64,000 nucleotides of DNA from Bedellia somnulentella (Eukaryota; Arthropoda; Insecta; Lepidoptera; Bedelliidae): positions 2,480,001 to 2,544,000 of the forward strand of contig OY755187.1 of the NCBI GenBank assembly GCA_963576735.1, in the 5' to 3' direction. The notes below the pieces were generated by a model that ran no database searches, was not told the origin of the DNA, and saw nothing but the letters and a program-made list of their open reading frames with translations. The position numbers were made by a program, and so were the translations under genes. Below are positions 11,729 through 20,659 of the stretch, one piece after another; position 1 is the first letter of the stretch, and the number at the start of each line of letters is the position of its first letter.

Positions 11729-12689
11729 TTACCACTTTTTGAATGGGTAGTTTAGCTCCCATTTGCGTAATTGTGGCTGATTGGCGTTCGCTCAGAAACG
11801 TTTTAGGGTTTAAAGTAATAGCCCATTTAAAGATTTTTTAAAACACGCTCGACTGAAGTATTATTAAGGCGTAATATCAGTCGTCACCGTAGAAATTTAA
11901 GTGTACAATTATTTTAGATTCCCATATTCTGTCAACAATACGAGAAACCTTACCTTGAGTATCACACATAGTTGCATTCTTAAATATATTTGGTTTATAT
12001 TTATACCTAGAAGTCATCAAGTGATCAAAATAAAATAAATATAGGTAATAATTTCATTGAAACTGCATATACAAGTCAAGTCAAATATGTATGGAAGTAA
12101 TACATTGTTCTTATTTATTTCGCTTCTCTTTTTAATGTATAGATTAGTGTCAAATGCTTATTCCATTAAATAACGAACGGGGCGTGAGTATACGTACGTA
12201 TTTCAATTCTGAAACTTTAAAAATTCAAATAAAAGGCAGTCTTCGTTTAAAAGCTTCTTACAGTTTAAAAGATTATACGCTAGATGGTGGATAGCAGAAT
12301 GAAACTGCTTGCTGTCATCAGGGCTCTATTCAGGATGTTTCCAGACATTATTAAGAAAATACTGTGGTTTATAAGTTTCTTACGGGTTCATCTCACAATA
12401 ATACATTTTCCGAATCCGAAATAGAATTTGATTTAATTTATACCTCAGCTATTTGTGATATTAAAAAATAGAAAGATTTTTTATCTTGAAATAGATTATT
12501 TTTAATTTTTATCTCTATTAAAACAGACCGAAAAATAGTGACAAACAGATAGAGAAGACAAAATTATAAGGGTTCTGCTATAAAAAATATTATTTATCAT
12601 ATTACGAATAGAATAGAAATATTATCGTTATGAACTTGGGACTCTTCTTTTCTAGTGGGTATTTAAGATTTGTTACCATAAAATATTTC
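11729..12689. other. Intergenic DNA, nothing identified
   Basis: AT-rich, with no supported exon or repeat end. Confidence 0.35.
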
Positions 12690-12905
12690 TTCGGGTGGGT
12701 GTACGTAAGAGGCGACTAACGGTATTGGGGCTTTTTAAGGGATTTTTGGGCGATGCGGTTGGAGACCCATCACCAACAACCTTTATTTTACCATCTTTTC
12801 CCCACGCAACTTCCAAAAGTGGCTGAGGAATTTCTAATTCGTTAGCTCTGGCTACCCCTTCTAGGGATTTATAGCCGTGAGTATATGTATATATGTATGC
12901 ATGTA
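12690..12905 (+). repeat. SINE family A, 5'-truncated
   Basis: Starts in the TTCGGGTGGGTGTACGTAAG block and ends GCCGTGAGTATATGTATA with a TATG tail. Confidence 0.8.
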
Positions 12906-13560
12906 CCATAAAATAAACTAATCAAGGTAAAATACATTCTAATACTAACAAATATGCTTGTAACATACTTGTAACGCCATCTACATTCGTGAACGCGTAC
13001 TAAACCAAGGGTGTTACTCCCGTTATAATATTTTGCGCTCTCAAAGGGCTTATTTCCTTGGCGCGTGCAGGGCGCTCTCACATAATGGTACTTGTCATAA
13101 TAACAATGGGGTTTACTGGCCGACGCAGGAAATTGCATCTATTTTCGATAAAGAGTATCAATATTTTAAAAAGGAGTTATCTTGTTGTAGTTTTTTTATG
13201 ACATATTAGAACAATAACCTTTACTGCACATCACTATTAAGACGGGTTATTATTTGGGTAAGGTGACTTAATACATGGTTATGACAGGTACAGTACATAC
13301 ACAAGATATGCAGAAAAAAAAACAATGTATTGTTTAAACAAATACCATGAAATTAAATATATTATTAAATATAGCCCTCCGGAACCATCGGTCTACTTTC
13401 CCGATCTGTCCACTTTTCTGATGTGTCTACTTTACCGATCGGTTCTCTGTTTTTCCTTATTCGTTCATTTACTAATGCGTCCACTTTCCTAAACTGTACT
13501 ACTGTAAACTGAAACTATTTTCTTAAAAACTTAGTTTGCTAGAATAGCACTGAAGATAAG
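12906..13560. other. Intergenic DNA with a degenerate short repeat
   Basis: No gene. Between about 13385 and 13500 a degenerate motif of the form CTACTTTCCCGATCTGTCC recurs four to five times. Confidence 0.35.
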
Positions 13561-13561
13561 G

Positions 13562-13681
13562 GGGTTAGTCCGATCTTCCAACCTGGGTTGTATTCTCAGA
13601 ATCATCTGTACTAATAATCCTAATATTATTATAAATTCCAACCTAGGTTGAATTTTGCCGGTTGGAAGATCGGACTAACCC
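13562..13681. mobile_element. Short MITE with 22-bp TIRs
   Basis: GGGTTAGTCCGATCTTCCAA at 13562 is followed to 13583 by a perfect complement at 13660-13681. A second, inner pair, CCAACCTGGGTTG and CCAACCTAGGTTG, is self-complementary. The unit is 120 bp; a possible AAG flank is not conclusive. Confidence 0.6.
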
Positions 13682-13766
13682 AAGATCCATTATGATTACT
13701 CCCACATAATATCCCACACAACCTTATCTAGGTTTTTTTAAGCTTGCGCTAAAGCGTAACGTATCC

Positions 13767-14464
13767 ACTTTACCTTATTTTCAATAAAAGCTTTGAAATG
13801 GGAGTATCTCCTAGTTACTGGAAAAAAGCTTTTATCATACCAATACACAAGTCCGGGAAATGTCTGATTGCAGCAACCATAGGCCGGTTAGCATCTTGTC
13901 ATGTTTATCAAAGGTTTTCGAGTCATTCGTATTTGATGCTTTGAGCTTCCATATGAAATCCTTTATAGTTCCTGAACAACATGGTTTTATCAAGGGAATA
14001 TCCACTGTTACTAATTTAATGGAATACGTGAATTACATATACAAATCTTTTGGGGAACGTGCCCAGGTTGATGCTATTTATACCAATTTCATGAAAGCAT
14101 TTGACAAGCTCATACAAGTTATCATGAATGATCAACTAGAGGCTTATGGGGTTCACGGGAGTTTACTAAGGTGGCTTAAGACAGTTGCATTACAGGGTTA
14201 CCTGTCTTAACCGATAATAGCAAACTCTGGAATTCCCCAGGGATCGCTATTGGGACCGTTACTATTTTATATATTTATTAACGACCTGGTTTGCCATCTT
14301 CACAACCCCTGTCTTCTCTTTGCTGATGATTTAAAGATCTCTAGGGTTGTTCACGCGCTTGACGACTGTGAGGATTTGCAGAGGGATATTGACGTAATTA
14401 ATACTTGGTGCACAAAAAAATATATGAAATTAAATATAGATAAATGCTTTACCACAACATTTAA
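13767..14464 (+). pseudogene. Reverse transcriptase, N-terminal and central part (LINE)
   Basis: RT motifs appear in order: YWKKAFIIPIHKSG, HRPVSILSCLSKVFE, the EQHGFIKGIST block, AFDKL, GIPQGSLLGPLLFYIFINDL and FADDLKI, then LNIDKC. There is a 1-nt frameshift at about 13859 and an in-frame TAA at about 14208, so it is inactive. The frame continues into an unrelated LINE end at 14465. The product would have copied LINE RNA at a nicked chromosomal target. Confidence 0.85.
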
Positions 14465-15055
14465 AAATTTCCCTTTCTATTTCCCTACTACCGAACTATA
14501 TAAACAATGCAAAGTGCTAACTGTGCGCCAGCTCTTTATTCTATTCACTGTTCTAAAACAGCATGCTAGCTTATACTTCAACCCTGATACACTAAACAGG
14601 AGGCGAAAAGATATAGTATGTTTGAATACCTATAGTGCAAAATTTTCCATTACAAATAGATTCTTTATACACACAAATAGATTACTAGAATTATATAACT
14701 CAAACAACTTTGAATGCAAGAAAAAACTTCAATCGTGGCTATTAAATCTTACATACACGGAATCAGAGGAATTGCTTAATATAATAAGTTAATATAAGAT
14801 GTTTTTATTTATTTTTTTATCATAATAATACAATTAGTTAGATACAATCGATTTCTGATAATAATTTATACACTGCTTACCAATACCATTATATGAAAAC
14901 TGATAGTTTAAGCCTTTTTTGTTTATTGTTGCCTGAAAAACAGGTAAATTACCTAGCTCAGGAACAGGAAAATGTTATATTTTGTACTTTAAATAACTAA
15001 CTAGGTTAAGACGAATATTATGTACTTTGAAAACTGTATAAATTTTTTTTTTTTT
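14465..15055 (+). mobile_element. 3' end of a CR1-like LINE inserted in the Jockey-group LINE
   Basis: The frame to 14792 encodes a C-terminus parallel to the large LINE at the window end: PTTELYKQCKVLTVRQL matches PTSLLYNEFPVLSVRKI, and TYTESEELLNIIS matches DYTETENLLNILS. A 3' UTR follows, ending in a long T run at 15041-15056. ATTT flanks both sides. Both members of this family end T-rich on the coding strand, which supports the boundary. Confidence 0.75.
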
Positions 15056-15609
15056 TATTTTCAATGAAAAGCAATATAGTATAAGATCCCACTGCTAAAT
15101 CTCTACGTTCATAACGTACAAAGTCAAACACACATTTGAACATAAGTTTATGAATAGGAGAATACACTGACAAGACGCAGCCAGGCAAAAGTGGCCTCAA
15201 GTAATTTTAATTTAATTAATGTTTATTATTTTTTGGAGATAAATTTCGTTCACTTGTTTTCGAAATATAATAACATCCCCATCATAGCAGTATATATAAA
15301 GAATATAAAAATCCATGGGTGCCGTTGCAAATTCGGCCGCAAGTACCTGGCAGCCAGGTGTAAGTAGGTTATATTTTGGAGTGTTTTATACGTTCATAAG
15401 TTACACGCATATTTCTTATATGAAATTAAAGCAATTTTTTTTCCTAATATGATAATACATAGCTGCCTGTGAAAAAGCGGCCGCAAATTAGGGTTGCCAT
15501 CTGTTAAAAACGCGATATATCCAAATATATTTCACAAACTATGCTATTGTTTCTATTTATATTTTATGACTTATATAATAACTACATTTATATTTTTTAA
15601 ATACTTACT

Positions 15610-15780
15610 TACTTACCTATACTCACGCCCATTATTCCCATTGGGGTAGGCAGATACTATCGACCGCCACTTAGTACCATCTTGAAAAACTTCTCTTGCT
15701 TCCCTTACATTAATTATTCTATAGCATGTATGAGATGCTCTTTTATTCTTCTCACTTCGGACCCTCGCCTTTATAAGAAT
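15610..15780 (-). repeat. LINE family D 3' fragment
   Basis: Minus-strand remnant of the C-terminal coding end. The complement of CATTGGGGTAGGCAGATACT corresponds to the VSAYP-like end. It lies between the arms of the 1.7-kb element. Confidence 0.6.
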
Positions 15781-16069
15781 GTTTTCTATCTGATCTAGAT
15801 AAGTTTAACATAATTAATATATTGGAAAATCACTAAAAATAATAATATATTTTATTTTAAAATAAAAATTGGTCAAAGGAACAGGAAAAATGTGTATGTA
15901 TGAAAACAAAATTTTGTTTATGTCTTATTTTTCACGAAAGAAAATATATACGCATACCACATTTGAAAAAATATTATTTTTATTACAGTTCGTTCATACA
16001 ATTTTTAATGACTCACTAAATATTAGTTAAAAAAAACCAGCATATTTAAAAAAGTCGAGCCAGTCGTTG

Positions 16070-16335
16070 TCATAAAAGGCTCGAATGGCTGTGCATAATG
16101 CTGTTCTGGTTCCCACGTTGATGTATGGTAGTGAATGTTGGGCATGGCAGAAGAAGCATGAAAGTAGAGTTTATGCAGTGGATATGAGATCCCTCAGAAG
16201 TGTACTTCTGATTACATATATGTAATGTAAGGTTGTTAATGTGGTTTGCGCACATAGAGATGATGGATGAAAATAAAGTAGTGAAAGAGATATAAAGAGC
16301 CAATGTGGATGGGTAGTAGAGAACGGCCTCGTAAA
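16070..16335 (+). pseudogene. LINE family D, C-terminal coding fragment
   Basis: The frame ARMAVHNAVLVPTLMYGSEC, then WQKKHESRVYAVDMRSLR, then a broken continuation to GRERPRK is typical of the region after the RT domain in an RTE/Jockey-type LINE. Several stops and shifts are present. Its last part overlaps the right arm of the 1.7-kb element. Confidence 0.65.
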
Positions 16336-16797
16336 GTTTGTGAAATATATTTGGATATATCGCGTTTTTAACAGATGGCAACCCTAATTTGCGGCCGCTT
16401 TTTCACAGGCAGCTATGTATTATCATATAAGGAAAAAAAATGCTTTAATTTCATATAAGAAATATGCGTGTAACTTATGAACGTATAAAACACTCCAAAA
16501 TATAACCTACTTACACCTGGCTGCCAGGTACTTGCGGCTGAATTTGCAACGGCACCCATGGATTTTTATATTCTTTATATACACTGCTATGATGGGGATG
16601 TTATTATATTTCGAAAACAAGTGAACGAAATTTGTCTCCAAAAAATAATAAACATTAATTAAATTAAAATAACTTGCGGCCACTTTTGCCTGGCTGCGTC
16701 TTGTCAGTGTATTCTCCTATTCATAAACTTATGTTCAAATGTGTGTTTGACTTTGTACGTTATGAACGTAGAGATTCAGCAGCGGGATCTTATACTA

Positions 16798-17490
16798 ATA
16801 CGATTTCGTACGACTATAGAGTTGGGCAAAAGACACTAACTAGGAAGTCAGTTGTCAAGGATCTTGGGGTACTTCAAGATACAAAATTATCGTTTACGGA
16901 ACAGTGTGTTGAGATAGTGAATCAATGTTATAGGCTGCTTGGATTCCTTTCTAGATTAACAAGGGATTTTAGAAACCCCCAAAGTATGGTTAGGCTTTTT
17001 AAATCTTTTGTTTTAGGTAAGTTAGAGTACGCATGTGTAATATGGACACCTATTTATAACACCCATATAGAGAACCTCGAATCTGTTCAAAACCGATTTG
17101 TTAGGCTTTTGGCTTCGCACTTGGGTCTGAGAAGGCGGTTGAGATCATATGAGGAAAGGTGTAGGTATTTCAAACTGGATCCTTTGCTTGCTCGCAGGCT
17201 ACTCCAGGATTTAGCTACTTTGCACAAAATTATTGACGGTTCTCTGTCATCCTCATTATTGCCCTTAATTCAGCTGAAAGTTCCCCAAAGAGCACTGCGA
17301 AGTGCTCGTCCTCTGGCCGTCCCGACTGTGAGAACAAACATGGCCGCAAACAACCCTATCCACTGAGTCTGCCAACTATACAATTCATTGTGTGCAATAG
17401 GTCATGAATGCGCTCCTGACGTCTATAATGAATGACACACTGTTTAGTTTTAAGAAAAAATGTAGGCAGTTGGTGCCTGAAATTAATTAA
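16798..17490 (+). pseudogene. LINE reverse transcriptase, C-terminal part
   Basis: Resumes the frame of 13767-14464 with NTISYDYRVGQKTL, VVKDLGV, the KLEYACVIWTPIYN motif and a QNRFVRLLA tail, then breaks near 17366 with residual coding to about 17490. The order and motifs are those of the thumb and C-terminal region of Jockey-group LINEs. Confidence 0.8.
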
Positions 17491-17814
17491 TCAATTATTA
17501 TTAATTTTTTTTCATTATTTAACTTCTTATTAAATACAAATTTTCAAATGTTTTGGTATTATCACGTTATTTTTTATTATTTTTTTAATTTTATATTTTT
17601 TTTTTGTTTGTAAATTACAATTAATATTGGGAATTTAATTGTCTATTCTAGTTTTATTTTATTAAAGTTTTTAATCAAATTTTTAATCAAATTTTTAGTT
17701 ATATCTTTAAGTTATAACATTGGCAATGCTGTGTGCACTGTTGTTGGCATTATAACTGACCAAGACTTTAAAATTAATGTCAATGCAATCTTTGTTATAA
17801 ATTGGTGTGCCTTG

Positions 17815-18024
17815 AGGTGAGGAAACCCACATGGCTGAGTTGTACTTAGTCAAGTGACAGTGTATTCGTTCAAAACCGCGATAGGCCTGTCCCCTATCAC
17901 GTGAGTACACTGTCTAAGCAAAACGTGGGTACCTTCTCTGGAAACTAGATGGCGCTTGCCATGTGAGTTCAGGAGTATTGGTACCTCTGCCAACCCCTTC
18001 GGGGATAAACGGCGTGAACGTTTA
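17815..18024 (+). repeat. SINE family B, 5'-truncated, 12-bp target duplication
   Basis: TGGTGTGCCTTG at 17803-17814 is repeated at 18025-18036. The body carries CACGTGAGTACACTGTCTAA, the AACGTGGGTACCTTCTCTGG block and ends GGCGTGAACGTTTA. It is inserted exactly at the 3' end of the Jockey-group LINE. Confidence 0.85.
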
Positions 18025-18036
18025 TGGTGTGCCTTG

Positions 18037-19164
18037 TAATATATAAAAACCTTACCTGTAAATATTGTTAATCCGTTTTATTATTATTTATTTCCTTTTA
18101 TGTTAGTCTCCTGCGGTTATATATCATTGTTTAGTTCCTTTTTATTATTTTTCTGCGATTTGTCGATAATATTTTTATTTCTCTGGTTTATGTTATTGTT
18201 TTTATTTGTTGTTGTTATGGCAACGACGGAACTGAGAGTTGTCAAATTTTATTTTATCTTAAACTTTTCTTTAGTTTATCAATTTTCAATGTGTTTGTGT
18301 ACGAAGGTAGGATAGTTTTAAAATATTATTATGTTAAATGATACAATTTTAATACACTTTTGTGTCTAAAATGATAGCGCAGGCATTTAATTTTATTTTT
18401 AATGTAAGGCTAGGACATTTTACTTATTCAAATTTATATGTTTTCATCTTTTTATGTTAACTGAAACTCTTTTTAAAAAAATCCTTCTTTTAAGTTTATT
18501 TGTCTATTAGGATTTTTTATTGATTGTCAAGATGTTTTATTTTGGGGGGAGAACGAATGGAGGATTCGAGAAGGATTCTCAAAAATATTATGAATTAGGA
18601 TTCAAGGAGAGATTCTAAAAAAAAGATAACTAATTATCATTTTTCAAGATATTCTTTAAAGTATTACTTACTGCGACAAAGGAGATACTGACAGATAATT
18701 TCACCTGGACCTTGATGAAACTGAATTTTTGCACACCTCCGTTTAATACTGGATTAATCCTATTTTACCTACCGAGTGCAAGATCACCGCTGGCGGACCA
18801 CTAGTAAATAATATTATTATTGTTATTTTATTATTAATTTTTATCTTCTTATATTGTGTATATTTAATTTTTAATAAACTGGTGTAATTTATTTCTTTGT
18901 TTTGTCTCTTGTCTCTTTGCTCTCCGGGTTTCGTGTCTTAGGTCTTATTTCTATAAGGGGATTAAGACTTAAGACACGTAATGTTACAGCCTTGAATAAA
19001 CAAATAGATAAGAATTTTATTGGCCAGTTAAGTGCTGCTACGATCAGAAAAATATCTAATACTAAACTCAACTCAAATGTTCACGCCGTATATCCCTGAA
19101 GAGATTGGCATAGATGATACTTCTACTTCTAAACATCACGTGACATTGGCATCACCCTCTACCC
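18037..19164. other. Intergenic DNA, possibly part of an old LTR-type repeat
   Basis: No gene. T-rich with an AATAAA near 18880. A self-complementary stretch near 18925-18980 (GTGTCTTAGGTCTTA and TAAGACTTAAGACAC) is visible. No paired terminal repeat or coding remnant confirms an LTR element. Confidence 0.3.
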
Positions 19165-19173
19165 ATGTTTTGC

Positions 19174-20046
19174 GTGTGCCTACACTCAGCGGGACCCCCT
19201 GTCCTAAAACGGTATGAGTATGTCTAGGATTTAGTTCCAAATTAGTTCTATCAAATGCAGTCAAAATTTGATTTTGTTCCGTCAAAATGGAAGAAGGGCG
19301 TTGGTTTTAATTCGACCTCCAGCCAGCGGGACACTTTTTATTTATAGGTCACAGGAACTTCAAATGGGTGTCAAACTTTAGTTCTACTTTCATTTATTCC
19401 GATCTAAGTGAAAACGGTGTTCTAGCGTAAATAATTACAAAAATAACAAGGTTCAAAAGAACCTCCAGCCAGCGGCCAAGTTTTTTCAATGATGCTGTGG
19501 GAACCTAAAAGTGACATCAATCTCTTCCCTTTGTTTAGTTCTACTCAATTATTGGTTTTAAATGCTTCTTTTTTATCTTTTAATAGTTAACAATGAAAAA
19601 CAGAAACCTTCAAGTATGCTTTTTATTTATACAGTGAAATACATATTTTCACAATTTAGTAATTATAGGTATCGAGTAGAACTAAACAAAGGGAAGAGAT
19701 TGATGTAACTTTTAGGTTCCCACAGCAACATTGAAAAAAGTTGGCCGCTGGCTGGAGGTTCTTTTGAACCTTGTTATTTTTGTAATTATTTACGCTAGAA
19801 CACCGTTTTCACTTAGATCGGAATAAATGAAAGTAGAACTAAAGTTTGACACCCATTTGAAGTTCCTGTGACCTATAAATAAAAAGTGTCCCGCTGGCTG
19901 GAGGTCGAATTAAAACCAACGCCCTTCTTCCATTTTGACGGAACAAAATCAAATTTTGACTGCATTTGATACAACTAATTTGGAACTAAATCCTAGACAT
20001 ACTCATATCGTTTTAGGATAGGGGGTCCCGCTGAGTGTAGGCACAC
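19174..20046. mobile_element. Foldback element, 373-bp arms, 9-bp target duplication
   Basis: The arms are 19174-19546 and 19674-20046, equal in length, near-perfect complements, around a 127-bp loop. Ends are GTGTGCCTACACTCAGCGGG and its complement. ATGTTTTGC at 19165-19173 is repeated at 20047-20055. CCTCCAGCCAGCGG recurs inside each arm. A 9-bp duplication is known for Mutator-superfamily and Drosophila FB-type foldback elements. There is no open frame, so it is non-autonomous. Confidence 0.85.
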
Positions 20047-20055
20047 ATGTTTTGC

Positions 20056-20527
20056 TTATTATAATATAGTTTGGCTAGTCATATAATATATTTTTATTTT
20101 TATTCAATTTCTTTGGTCGGTGTTGACAGCGCATTTTTATCTAACACAAGTGTAATTAATCAAAAAGAGATACCCAGAGCTTCAGAATTAGCGAAGAGAT
20201 TGTAAATAAAATTGCAGCCATATCGTCCCACAATCACTTCAAAAGCCCCAAAAACCTAGATCTGCTCTTACAGTTGAGACTGGAAGAAATTGGTTATGTT
20301 ATACTAAGCCGACACTATTGTTCATGGTTGGTGAACATTCCAAGGTTTATGGACTAAAAATGCCATTACTTTTATAAAAAAATTATATTGTCTCAGTTTT
20401 AAAATAGGACATGCACTTTTACAATAAAATATAAATGAATAACTTAACATAACTTCATTTTCACTTAAACTAAAATCAAAACTTCATTGAACCATGCAAG
20501 GGGGTAAAAATATTCTGCCATGATTGT
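20056..20527. other. 3' flank of the minus-strand gene ending at 20528
   Basis: No frame or repeat. It presumably contains the 3' UTR; no perfect AATAAA was seen on the minus strand close to the stop. Confidence 0.3.
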
Positions 20528-20628
20528 TTAGTCGGAGTCCGATAGTGCAATGTACTCCTGAAACAAAAATGTATACATCAATATTAAGAATAACACGCTT
20601 GTATTAGCTTCACCTGTATGTAAGTATG

Positions 20629-20659
<31 letters not shown>

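Larger units (their letters stand above)
15077..16797. mobile_element. 1.7-kb element with ~460-bp inverted terminal arms
   Basis: The arms are 15077-15540 and 16336-16797 and begin TAGTATAAGATCCC. ATA at 15074-15076 is repeated at 16798-16800. The centre holds fragments of LINE family D in both orientations (minus near 15610-15780, plus near 16070-16330). A single ~80-bp end of the same family sits at 35759-35842. The identical 34-residue frames on the two arms (minus near 15180, plus from 16674) are a product of the symmetry, not genes. No transposase is seen. Confidence 0.75.
13767..17814 (+). mobile_element. 5'-truncated Jockey-group LINE, interrupted twice
   Basis: The element is in three pieces: 13767-14464, 15056-15076 and 16798-17814. 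Removing a second LINE and a 1.7-kb inverted-repeat element brings the reverse-transcriptase frame back into register at both joins. The 3' UTR ends TTGGTGTGCCTTG, the same end as a minus-strand fragment at 46020-46200. Confidence 0.8.

Noticed and set aside
12673..12909. Short frames containing GDGSPTASPKNPL-type peptides (also 51841, 53859, 58325)
   Set aside because: These are translations of SINE family A in the antisense frame and recur with every copy.
16674..16790. A gene start MRPLLPGCVLSVYSPIHKLM
   Set aside because: The same frame is mirrored near 15200 because it lies in the inverted arms of a transposable element; only the LINE part after 16798 is real coding.
18037..18890. Solo LTR or LTR-element end
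   Set aside because: T-rich sequence with a poly(A) signal suggested it, but no matching second LTR, no TG...CA ends with a target repeat and no coding remnant were found.
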